Notes: generated from the sequence alone by a model not told the origin. DNA of 5,878 nucleotides from Alphaproteobacteria bacterium (GCA_002402225.1 NVVM01000044.1:2945-8822); one strand, 5' to 3'. Positions 1 to 5,878 are shown, counted from the stretch's first letter. Made by a program: numbers and translations.

Positions 1-98
1 GCCCGGCAGATTTTACTGGACAGGGTGCGTGTTTTAAAAAATCGCGCATGCCAGAGCCAGATATCAACTCTTTGGTTTGAGACGTCCGGGTCAGGCAT
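1..98 (-). CDS. S4-domain RNA-binding protein, Hsp15/HslR-like (N-terminal part, cut by window edge)
   Basis: The first 32 codons of a gene that continues beyond the left edge. The translation starts MPDPDVSNQRVDIWLWHARF and continues FKTRTLSSKICR. The stretch from Gln9 to about Arg24 (QRVDIWLWHARFFKTR) is the classic opening of the S4 RNA-binding fold in Hsp15/HslR-type proteins, in which basic residues after the WLWHAR segment contact RNA. In E. coli, Hsp15 binds stalled 50S subunits carrying peptidyl-tRNA; whether this alphaproteobacterial homologue does so is inference. The ATG is 15 bases beyond the helicase stop, with only a weak purine-rich AGAAG about 9 bases upstream, so translation may depend partly on coupling to the helicase gene. 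This helicase-S4 order is familiar from alphaproteobacteria. The family is fairly certain, but the C-terminus cannot be seen. Confidence 0.8.
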   Translation of the reverse strand, partial: MPDPDVSNQRVDIWLWHARFFKTRTLSSKICR

Positions 99-113
99 AA
101 CGCTATTCTTCTA

Positions 114-3092
114 TCATGATTTTTTTGATTTAAGCTGATCCTTCAATCCCGCCAGCGCCGCGAACGGGCTATGGGGATCGGCCACTACCTGACGTTTTGC
201 AGGCTTGCCACCAAATTTTTTCCCAGAAGGTTTTTTCGGCCCGTCATTATTATTTCTTGCCTTACCATGAACAGGCTTTCGGGCATGATTATTGTCACGG
301 GCTTTATAGACAATTTTTCGGCCTTCCGGCGTGCGTTCAACCTTATCATTTTTAACGCCGCGTTGCGGCGATTTTTGGTAGGGCTGATGGCTGAACAGGA
401 ATATTTTTTCCGGAATGATCGTTTCTTCTATATCGGCATTTTTTTGCTTGTCTTTTGATTTATCTTCTGGTTTATCTTCTGGTTTATCTGGGGCATTTTC
501 TATTGGTGCAGGCTTAGCCGCTTCTTCAGTTTTATTTTCTCCAGCGGAGTTCTTTTCTTCAGCAACCACCTTTTCAGGCGCAGGCGTATCTTTCGCCGTG
601 CGGGCATCGGCTATTTTTGCCGCATCCTCCGGGCTATATTCTTTACGGACATATCCCAAAACAGCCATAATTTCGGCAAAGTCATCGCCGCTAGTGCCCA
701 CAAGGCTCATCAAATCGGGGTCAGCCGGGAATGGGCCTTTCATCGACACATCGCGGGCCGCATTGGCCAATCGTTCCAGCATATCAAGGCGCACGGCATT
801 TTTGCCAACTACGCGGTAACCAGACATTTCATAAAATGTGCGCGGCGCAGATTGATCTATGGCGATGGTGCATAACCCGGCCACAGGAATATCCGGCAAT
901 ATATCTTTATCATTAAACAACGCCCATAGGAATAAGCGTAATTGGGCCGGTGCCGGTTTCAACAGACTTGGAATATATAAACTTGCCGAACCGAGCCAGA
1001 TACCCAACTGTTTCATTTGAAAGCGGCCTTCACGCTCCACACCTCGAAAATCACGGGCAATTGCGCCGCGCGGAATAGTGCCAAGCTTTTCAAGCATCTG
1101 AAAGGCGATGCCCCGGGCCATACCATCAATGAGGTCTTTGCCTTCCCCATCCTTGGCCCCATTCACCGCTTCTTGCAGGGAAAAAAGCGGCGCCAATATG
1201 TCGCCTATATGACTGGCAAGCCAGCGCTCCACACGGGCCTGTACCCGCGTCAGAACATCACCCTGTAATAGGGGCGTAGGCGTAACCACCGCTTTTGGGG
1301 CTAAAATCGTATCGCCCGGTGCCACCCGAGCAATGGCAATGCCGCGCCAGTTGATGGTTGACTTCGTCATGGGACTACCAAGGATCAGGCTCATTTCACC
1401 ATCTTCGGCCTCTGTCAATTCTTCTGCCTTTTTGCTGATCTCTTCGCTCAAGACCTGATCTGCCGCCGCGCGGAGTATCTTGCTGTCCTCGCCGAAAGCG
1501 GACGCGTCCTCTTTAAACTGGAACCCTTCCAAGGTACCGATAAAATGGCCTTCTACAAAAATGCTGCCATTCTCATCAATATTTGTCATTAAACTTCCTT
1601 TTTGGCGTAATTCTCTCATTAAAACTGATATGCGTCGATCCACGAACCGATGTGTTAACCGTTCATGTAGCGCATCTGATAGGCGGTCTTCAATATCTCT
1701 TGTTAATTCTTGCCAATATTTTGCATCATCGAACCATAGGCTACGGTGGGAAATATAGGTCCAGGTCCGGATATGTGCAATACGCGCAGACAATGTATCC
1801 ACATCCCCGTTAAGGTTATCCAGAGGCATGATTTGGCGGGTCAGCCAGTCCGGGTCAATCACGGCCTTATCCGCAGAAATCTGCCGATAAATATGAGAAA
1901 TTATCCGGATATGCTCGTCATCCGAGACCTTGCGAAAATCCGGTATCTGACAGACTTCCCACAGGCTTTTCAGGGCCGCCGGGCCGCCGAGCATGGGACG
2001 AATATCAGGCCTTTTTATCAGGCGGCGTAATGACGTCAAATCAATATTTTCCTGAGTGCGGGTCAGCCCTTTTCTGTCCGGCGCGGCATCAAGGGAGCGA
2101 ATCAGTGCCGACGGGTGATTATAATCCAACGCGCTGTTGCGCCATTCCAGAATGGCCAAGGGGGCGAATTGATGATTTTCCACCGCATGAATGATGCCGT
2201 CACTTAAAGCCGGCTGCATACCGTCCCCGTCCAAAAGACCGCCAAAACTGCCGCCATTCATGTAACGGCCCGCGCGGCCCGCAATCTGCCCGACCTCGGA
2301 TGCGGTAAGGCTGCGCATGCGCCGGCCATCAAATTTTGCCGTCCCCGCAAAGCAGATATGGTCAATATCCATATTCAGCCCCATACCAATGGCATCGGTC
2401 GCCACCAGATAATCCACATCGCCGTTCTGATACAGCGCAACCTGCTTGTTGCGGGTTCTTGGGCTTAAGGACCCCATGACCACCGCGGCCCCGCCCTTGC
2501 TCCGGCGCAGCATTTCCGCATAACCATAAACATTATGGGCCGAAAAAGTGACAAGAGCAGTTCTTCTTTGCAGGCGGCTGAGTTTTTTTGGCGCGGTATA
2601 GATCAATTGGGAAAAACGGGGCCGGCTTGAAAATTCCGCGTCCGGCACAAAGCGGCGCATGAGCGGCGCAATGATTTCAGAGCCTAAAAACATGGTCTCC
2701 TCTGTCCCCCGCGCCCGCATCAACCGGTCGGTAAAAACATGGCCGCGCGCCGGATCCGCCGCCAGTTGAATTTCATCAACAGCTAGAAAGGCCACCGTTT
2801 TATTCACCGGCATGCTTTCCACCGTACAAATCCAGAAGCGGGGGTTGCGCGGAATGATCTTTTCCTCTCCCGTGATTAAAGCCACGGCATTCTTGCCCGC
2901 AGGATTCTGCGGCGAATTCACCACCCGGTCATATATTTCCCGCGCGAGAAGGCGCAACGGCAAGCCGATCATGCCCGTTGAATGACCGAGCATTCGCTCT
3001 ACTGCCAAATGAGTCTTCCCCGTATTCGTCGGCCCCAGAACCGCCCGCACCCGGCTTGACGTCCGCACGGCCCTGTTGGAAATATTCTTCAT
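114..3092 (-). CDS. SUV3-like DExH-box helicase with disordered basic C-terminal tail
   Basis: A 992-residue superfamily 2 helicase of the SUV3 type. In mitochondria SUV3 unwinds RNA for the degradosome; the role of bacterial homologues is poorly defined, so an RNA-unwinding role is inferred. Visible motifs: Walker A GPTNTGKT at 20-27, the SUV3-type ITGEE at 73-77, CTVESMP at 89-95, motif II DEIQ at 106-109, motif III-like GSEI at 137-140, GSLSPRTR at 207-214, ATDAIGMGLN at 231-240 and motif VI QIAGRAGR at 269-276. The two RecA-like domains thus fill about residues 15-330. A long central region follows to about 860, then a low-complexity tail rich in Lys, Pro, Ala and Glu with PEDK repeats, and finally a short hydrophobic patch (SPFAALAGLKDQL) that recurs at the end of such proteins. 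The ATG at 3092 is chosen because no ATG, GTG or TTG is seen in the 14 codons just upstream in frame. No Shine-Dalgarno lies before it. The S4 gene follows closely, suggesting co-transcription. Confidence 0.93.
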   Translation of the reverse strand: MKNISNRAVRTSSRVRAVLGPTNTGKTHLAVERMLGHSTGMIGLPLRLLAREIYDRVVNSPQNPAGKNAVALITGEEKIIPRNPRFWICTVESMPVNKTVAFLAVDEIQLAADPARGHVFTDRLMRARGTEETMFLGSEIIAPLMRRFVPDAEFSSRPRFSQLIYTAPKKLSRLQRRTALVTFSAHNVYGYAEMLRRSKGGAAVVMGSLSPRTRNKQVALYQNGDVDYLVATDAIGMGLNMDIDHICFAGTAKFDGRRMRSLTASEVGQIAGRAGRYMNGGSFGGLLDGDGMQPALSDGIIHAVENHQFAPLAILEWRNSALDYNHPSALIRSLDAAPDRKGLTRTQENIDLTSLRRLIKRPDIRPMLGGPAALKSLWEVCQIPDFRKVSDDEHIRIISHIYRQISADKAVIDPDWLTRQIMPLDNLNGDVDTLSARIAHIRTWTYISHRSLWFDDAKYWQELTRDIEDRLSDALHERLTHRFVDRRISVLMRELRQKGSLMTNIDENGSIFVEGHFIGTLEGFQFKEDASAFGEDSKILRAAADQVLSEEISKKAEELTEAEDGEMSLILGSPMTKSTINWRGIAIARVAPGDTILAPKAVVTPTPLLQGDVLTRVQARVERWLASHIGDILAPLFSLQEAVNGAKDGEGKDLIDGMARGIAFQMLEKLGTIPRGAIARDFRGVEREGRFQMKQLGIWLGSASLYIPSLLKPAPAQLRLFLWALFNDKDILPDIPVAGLCTIAIDQSAPRTFYEMSGYRVVGKNAVRLDMLERLANAARDVSMKGPFPADPDLMSLVGTSGDDFAEIMAVLGYVRKEYSPEDAAKIADARTAKDTPAPEKVVAEEKNSAGENKTEEAAKPAPIENAPDKPEDKPEDKSKDKQKNADIEETIIPEKIFLFSHQPYQKSPQRGVKNDKVERTPEGRKIVYKARDNNHARKPVHGKARNNNDGPKKPSGKKFGGKPAKRQVVADPHSPFAALAGLKDQLKSKKS
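459..488. repeat. 12-base in-frame tandem repeat in the helicase tail
   Basis: The plus-strand unit TTTATCTTCTGG occurs at 459-470 and again exactly at 471-482, with a partial third copy (TTTATCTG) from 483. Being 12 bases long it keeps the helicase frame and encodes the repeating P-E-D-K units in its acidic/basic low-complexity tail. Such repeats can gain or lose units by slippage without breaking the gene. This is read directly from the sequence; any length variation between strains is inference. Confidence 0.8.
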
Positions 3093-3156
3093 AAAAAGGA
3101 GGTAACATAAACAGGCGCAAAGGTCACCAATGGAATATCCCCGCCCTTGGTTATAC

Positions 3157-3263
3157 CGTCATTCTGAACTTGTTTCAGAATCCATCTGTCCAATATCGAG
3201 ATATTTCAGACATGGCCCCTGTTCGCGAAGCAGCCGCTCACGTCAAACAAATTTAGGGTGACG
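3157..3263. repeat. Intergenic palindromic repeat element, first copy
   Basis: A roughly 107-base element that begins CGTCATTCTG and ends GGTGACG, so its tips are inverted CGTCA/TGACG. Its left part forms a hairpin, ATTCTGAA (3161-3168) with TTCAGAAT (3174-3181) around a 5-base loop, followed by CCATCTG. Further inside lie the inverted repeat AATATC/GATATT (3192-3205) and the palindrome TTCGCGAA (3222-3229). The opening 'CGTCATTCTGAAC...TTCAGAATCCA' matches a style of dispersed intergenic repeat common in alphaproteobacteria. The boundaries are my inference from the inverted tips; only one window is available to judge copy number. Confidence 0.55.
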
Positions 3264-3285
3264 AGCAGGGACACAGCCTCCCTAT

Positions 3286-3377
3286 CGTCATTCCCGATCC
3301 CCCTTCGTCATGACCACGCAGGTAGAGAATCCAGTTTCCTCAAAAAGGCCTAGACTCCTGCCTTCGCAGGAGTGACG
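3286..3377. repeat. Intergenic palindromic repeat element, second composite copy
   Basis: A roughly 92-base element starting CGTCATTCCCG and ending GGAGTGACG, with the same inverted CGTCA/TGACG tips as its left neighbour. It contains an internal CGTCATGAC restart at 3306-3314 followed by AGAATCCAG, and ends in a perfect hairpin, ACTCCTGC (3354-3361) with GCAGGAGT (3366-3373) around a CTTC loop. AGAATCCA is shared with the first element. The terminal hairpin matches the widely seen form 'TCCTGCCTTCGCAGGA...TGACG'. It appears to be two or three degenerate repeat units nested together. It is not a convincing terminator, because no T-run directly follows the stem on either strand. Confidence 0.55.
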
Positions 3378-3387
3378 GAGAAAAATA

Positions 3388-3416
3388 GTGAACTTCTAGA
3401 TATTTAATTGTATTAT
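3388..3416 (+). promoter_or_regulatory. Candidate sigma-70-type promoter for the KAP NTPase gene
   Basis: A good -10 box TATTAT (3411-3416, five of six consensus bases) lies 17 bases after a weak -35-like GTGAAC (3388-3393) in an AT-rich stretch. Transcription would start near 3423, giving a leader of about 26 bases before the ATG at 3449. The -35 match is poor, and AT-rich DNA yields such matches by chance. Its position just outside the repeats suggests the gene brought its own promoter, which is inference. Confidence 0.35.
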
Positions 3417-3448
3417 GCTGAATAGGCACAACTTTCTGGACAAGGCGC

Positions 3449-4831
3449 ATGAAATTAATTTTACCAACACCCGATATTCCAGATGAGGCCCCCTTCAAAT
3501 ACTGCCTTTTTGAGCGAAAACCCTTTGGTGATGCTTTGATTAACCTCATACAAAACTCAGAAGATGAATTAATAATTTCACTTGATGCAAAATGGGGTGA
3601 AGGAAAAACAACTTTTATAAAAATGTGGCAAGGATTGCTAAATTGCGAACAAAATAAAATACCAAATATTTATATTAACGCATTTGAAAATGATTTTAAC
3701 GATGATCCTTTTATCCCTATTGCCGGCGCAATAATTGATTATGCCAAAAATGCCAATTTGAACCACACAGGTATATTGGATAAGGCAAAAGGGATAGGTA
3801 CATTATTGTCTTCATTAGCCGCAAATTATACTATCCAAAAAATCTCTTTTAATACCATTGATGATCTTGACGATATGAAAGAGAAAATAACTGAGGTCCT
3901 CTCTGATACAGCCATTAACGTCTTGGAAGAAAGACTGACTTCATACAGTGGGGAAAAAGAGTTAATTAAGTCTTTCAAAGAAATTCTCACAAAAATTTCT
4001 GAAGGTAATAATTCTAAAGGTGATAATGAGGAAAATAAAAAACCACTAATCATTATCATTGATGAATTAGACCGTTGTAAGCCATCCTATGCAGTTGCAT
4101 TAATCGAAAAAGTTAAACATATTTTTTCAACGAAAAATGTGTTTTTTATCCTGGTTATGCATAAAGAACAGCTAATTGAGGCCCTGAAATGTGTTTATGG
4201 CCAAGGATTAGATGCCTCTACTTATTTACAAAAATTCATCCATATTGAAACAACCCTCCCTAAAAAACAGGCAGAATCCAATATTAGTTATAGCGATATT
4301 ACCAAATATTGTGATCACTTGTATAAAAGCCACGCCTTAAATAAATATCAAGGACTAAATCAACCGCGTGGCCTTGATGATATAAAAAATATTGCAAATC
4401 ACTTAGGTTTATCTTTGAGGCAGATGGAAAAAATATTTATTTTATTAACGCTATACTTCGGATCATTCCCCAATAATGAGAATGGCTTTCAGAGACAAAC
4501 CACCCCTTCCTCCTTAATAGTGTTACTAACCGTAATAAAAATTACAGAACCAATATTATACAGCGGTCTTGCAAATAAAACGACAACCTACGACGCTATC
4601 TATGAAGAATATCGCTTTTCTGAAATGGAAAAAAATAACTCAACATTTTATATACAGAAAATTATTTACTATGCCTTACTATCGGATAGTGAGTTTTCAG
4701 GATTAGTTGCTGACGATATAAATTCTAACAAAACGGGAATACATCAATGGGCTGAACGATTAGGCTCAAATAGAAAAAACATTATTCCTAGCATTATAAG
4801 CAAAATAAATACATTTACACCATCCGTATAA
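3449..4831 (+). CDS. KAP-family P-loop NTPase, AT-rich solitary gene, possible phage-exclusion protein
   Basis: A 460-residue STAND-class NTPase of the KAP family. In order: the N-terminal FERKPFGDALINLI segment (21-34) that opens KAP domains; Walker A at 47-54 (AKWGEGKT); Walker B IIIIDELDR at 201-209 followed by CKPSYAVALIEKVKHIF; a sensor-like VFFILVMHKEQL at 231-242; the family's YG...DASTYLQKF at 250-263; and LSLRQMEKI at 321-329. The last 120 residues match nothing I recognise. The usual first Gly of Walker A is Ala47, a form I believe occurs in part of the family. No membrane segment is evident, though many KAP proteins have them between Walker A and B. The ATG at 3449 leaves the N-terminal motif intact and has a weak AAGG/GGA ribosome site at 3438-3445. 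Two 60-base rows in the gene (3601, 4381) have 16 and 14 G+C, against 37 in a helicase row (2281), which suggests transfer. PifA of plasmid F, a phage T7 exclusion protein, is a KAP NTPase; defence is therefore plausible but unproven. Confidence 0.9.
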   Translation: MKLILPTPDIPDEAPFKYCLFERKPFGDALINLIQNSEDELIISLDAKWGEGKTTFIKMWQGLLNCEQNKIPNIYINAFENDFNDDPFIPIAGAIIDYAKNANLNHTGILDKAKGIGTLLSSLAANYTIQKISFNTIDDLDDMKEKITEVLSDTAINVLEERLTSYSGEKELIKSFKEILTKISEGNNSKGDNEENKKPLIIIIDELDRCKPSYAVALIEKVKHIFSTKNVFFILVMHKEQLIEALKCVYGQGLDASTYLQKFIHIETTLPKKQAESNISYSDITKYCDHLYKSHALNKYQGLNQPRGLDDIKNIANHLGLSLRQMEKIFILLTLYFGSFPNNENGFQRQTTPSSLIVLLTVIKITEPILYSGLANKTTTYDAIYEEYRFSEMEKNNSTFYIQKIIYYALLSDSEFSGLVADDINSNKTGIHQWAERLGSNRKNIIPSIISKINTFTPSV

Positions 4832-4836
4832 ATACC

Positions 4837-4902
4837 CTAAAGCCGTGTTTCCAGTTCAAATCTTAATTTATCCACCACGTCATAAATCAGGGAGACTTCC
4901 TT
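4837..4902 (-). pseudogene. Possible remnant of a gene 3' end (weak)
   Basis: In the convergent gap, the minus strand reads KEVSLIYDVVDKL then RFELETRL before a TAG stop. These 21 codons have a protein-like amphipathic pattern, but a TGA just upstream closes the frame and no start codon is available. It may be the leftover end of a gene cut when the KAP gene arrived, or a chance reading frame. I do not recognise the family. Confidence 0.2.
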
Positions 4903-4993
4903 TCATCCATTGCCGCTGCCCCAAATGAAAAGCCACAGAGAAAATCATGCAAATGGATAGCGGCCCGCCAAATCCCGTCAAAAGATTAAACGG

Positions 4994-5692
4994 TTATTTA
5001 AAAAGATCGCCAATTTTTTTCTTCACGTCTTTCAGGCCTTTGTTGAGCATATCCTTGGTCACAATTTTGCCAAGGCCTTTATTGATCGCGCCGAATACTG
5101 CCGTGCCAACTTCGCCTGCGGTGGCGCCCTTGTCTTCTGTGCCGATATTTTTAAGATGTATATCCGGCAGGGCTAATGCCGCGCCCTTGCCGCCCAAAAG
5201 ATCACTGGCCAACTTTACCTTGGTGCCGGTGATATAAATATGATCGACGATAAATTTGGCTGTGCTGTCCTCAGACGCCTTAAGACCAAGACTTTGGGTA
5301 TAGGCCTCAATATTTTTTTGAATTTTGCCAATATTATTGCCCTTGGTGCCGATTTCATAGATCAAATCCGCCCCGTCTATGCGCACCTCTTTGATACGAA
5401 TCACATCTTGGGTCAGGGATTTCAGGTCAATCATCACGGACATATTACCAAGATTAAAGGCATGATCGGATTTAAAGCCCGCCGGATTACCGACAGTCAA
5501 TCCCGAAAGCCCCGCGCTGCCGCCCAGCAAAGAAACACTAACCTTATCAAGGGAAACATCAGACCCCGTGGCCTTGGGCGCATATTCCAATACTGCCGTA
5601 CGAATGATGGTCTCTGATTGCGATGCGCCGTATACCGCAATGCCAACCACAATAAGTATAATGACAACAAGGCCAATGAGTGTTTTTTTCAT
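4994..5692 (-). CDS. Small AsmA-like membrane-anchored protein
   Basis: A 232-residue protein with one N-terminal hydrophobic segment (about residues 4-22, LIGLVVIILIVVGIAVYG after MKKT). This is an uncleaved signal anchor or signal peptide that places the rest in the periplasm. Residues about 45-115 resemble the N-terminal beta-rich part of AsmA/DUF748-type proteins: VSLDKVSVSLLGGSAGLSGL (46-65), VGNPAGFKSDHAFNLGNMSV (67-86), then DLKSLTQDVIRIKEVRIDG (89-107) and ADLIYE. Full AsmA-family proteins are several times longer and are linked to envelope lipid homeostasis; this short form may be a separate subfamily of unknown role. The C-terminus is Lys/Gly-rich and amphipathic (GLGKIVTKDMLNKGLKDVKK). 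The ATG at 5692 has an AAGGGG ribosome site (5703-5708) 10 bases upstream. It converges with the KAP gene. No terminator hairpin is evident after its TAA. Confidence 0.8.
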   Translation of the reverse strand: MKKTLIGLVVIILIVVGIAVYGASQSETIIRTAVLEYAPKATGSDVSLDKVSVSLLGGSAGLSGLTVGNPAGFKSDHAFNLGNMSVMIDLKSLTQDVIRIKEVRIDGADLIYEIGTKGNNIGKIQKNIEAYTQSLGLKASEDSTAKFIVDHIYITGTKVKLASDLLGGKGAALALPDIHLKNIGTEDKGATAGEVGTAVFGAINKGLGKIVTKDMLNKGLKDVKKKIGDLFK

Positions 5693-5702
5693 GATAGGAT
5701 AT

Positions 5703-5708
5703 CCCCTT
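5703..5708 (-). promoter_or_regulatory. Ribosome binding site of the AsmA-like gene
   Basis: AAGGGG on the minus strand, ending 10 bases before the ATG at 5692. It supports that start, which also puts the hydrophobic anchor right at the N-terminus. The AT-rich stretch upstream (about 5709-5745) could hold a promoter, for example a TAGAAT -10-like box, but no matching -35 is clear. Confidence 0.5.
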
Positions 5709-5764
5709 AAAATTCTATTTTAATAATTACACTAAGTTTCCCTTATTGAGCGGCCTATTGCAAC

Positions 5765-5777
5765 CATAAAGTTTATG
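5765..5777. promoter_or_regulatory. 13-base perfect dyad, possible operator
   Basis: CATAAA-G-TTTATG is a perfect inverted repeat about 73-85 bases upstream of the AsmA-like start and just past the stop of the right-edge gene. A one-base centre rules out a hairpin loop but fits a dimeric regulator site. With six-base arms in AT-rich DNA it may be chance. Confidence 0.2.
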
Positions 5778-5790
5778 ATGAGTCGCGATA

Positions 5791-5878
5791 TCATTTCGTG
5801 CGGCCGGTCATTTTCTCAACACTGCGCAGGGTGCCAAGGCCAAGCAGAGCCAACACCAGTTCCATCATATTATCCGTG
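5791..5878 (-). CDS. C-terminal end of a short membrane-type protein, possibly holin-like (cut by window edge)
   Basis: The minus strand is open from the right edge to a TGA at 5791-5793, giving the last 28 residues TDNMMELVLALLGLGTLRSV followed by EKMTGRTK. A hydrophobic stretch (MELVLALLGLGTL) followed by R-S-V-E-K and a short basic tail resembles the end of three-helix holins of the gene-transfer-agent type, whose last helix is followed by an 'R..EK..G' pattern; this rests on pattern memory alone. The frame stays open to the edge, so the true start is most likely outside, although either Met at residues 4-5 could in principle start a tiny protein. It runs in the same direction as the AsmA-like gene, with 98 bases between them. 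Confidence 0.45.
   Translation of the reverse strand, partial: TDNMMELVLALLGLGTLRSVEKMTGRTK

Larger units (their letters stand above)
3093..3448. other. 356-base intergenic gap between divergent genes
   Basis: No convincing gene is present. The gap separates the helicase start (minus) from the KAP NTPase start (plus). It holds two adjacent repeat elements bounded by CGTCA and TGACG, a plausible plus-strand promoter near the right end, and a perfect but unused Shine-Dalgarno-like AAGGAGGT at 3096-3103 on the plus strand. That motif has no ATG, GTG or TTG at usable spacing. No clear helicase promoter can be named on the minus strand. Confidence 0.7.

Noticed and set aside
415..819. Plus-strand 134-codon open frame opposite the helicase tail
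   Set aside because: Its Ser/Ala/Phe-rich translation is the antisense shadow of the Lys/Glu/Ala-rich helicase tail. The helicase frame has clear family motifs.
2929..3120. Minus-strand 63-codon frame overlapping the helicase N-terminus
   Set aside because: It runs out of frame through the Walker A region of the helicase and has no protein-like features.
3354..3373. Perfect 8-base hairpin that could be a rho-independent terminator
   Set aside because: No T-run directly follows on the plus strand, and on the minus strand the T-run comes several bases after the stem with no minus-strand gene ending there. It fits the repeat family better.
3340..3549. Minus-strand 69-codon open frame overlapping the KAP start and the repeat
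   Set aside because: It is built partly from repeat sequence and partly from the reverse of the KAP N-terminus, with no protein family pattern.
4883..4993. 37-codon open extension in frame with the AsmA-like gene after its TAA, suggesting stop readthrough or a frameshifted longer gene
   Set aside because: The AsmA-like protein already ends in a sensible basic tail, no readthrough signal is seen, and the extension lacks recognisable similarity. An extension of this length can arise by chance.
5240..5617. Plus-strand 125-codon open frame opposite the AsmA-like gene
   Set aside because: Antisense to a protein with a clear anchor, ribosome site and AsmA-like pattern. It shows no recognisable domain of its own.

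Overview
The window looks like alphaproteobacterial chromosome carrying one AT-rich foreign gene. The large minus-strand gene is an SUV3-type DExH helicase. It is followed after 15 bases by the start of an S4-domain RNA-binding gene, a neighbour pair familiar from alphaproteobacteria. Short palindromic repeats of the 'CGTCATTC...GAATCCA' kind, also common in that class, sit in the main intergenic gap. No RNA gene, CRISPR array, transposase or integrase is visible.

Layout from left to right. Bases 1-98 (minus) hold the N-terminus of an S4-domain (Hsp15/HslR-like) protein cut by the window edge. Bases 114-3092 (minus) hold the 992-residue helicase with a long, charged, low-complexity C-terminal tail. 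Bases 3093-3448 are a non-coding gap with two adjacent CGTCA/TGACG-bounded repeat elements and a plausible promoter for the next gene. Bases 3449-4831 (plus) encode a 460-residue KAP-family P-loop NTPase, clearly poorer in G+C than its neighbours. Bases 4832-4993 are a short convergent gap with a possible minus-strand coding remnant. Bases 4994-5692 (minus) encode a small membrane-anchored protein resembling the N-terminal part of AsmA-type proteins. Bases 5791-5878 (minus) are the C-terminal end of another short membrane-type protein, perhaps a holin-like one.

The helicase and S4 gene probably form one transcription unit and point to RNA metabolism. The AsmA-like gene and the right-edge fragment run in the same direction as those genes. 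The KAP NTPase is the only plus-strand gene. It stands alone, diverges from the helicase, converges on the AsmA-like gene and differs in base composition, so it is best read as a one-gene insertion.

KAP NTPases include PifA, the F-plasmid protein that excludes phage T7, so a phage-defence role is a reasonable but unproven hypothesis. It is the most interesting item here. I see no partner gene that would make it a multi-gene system.
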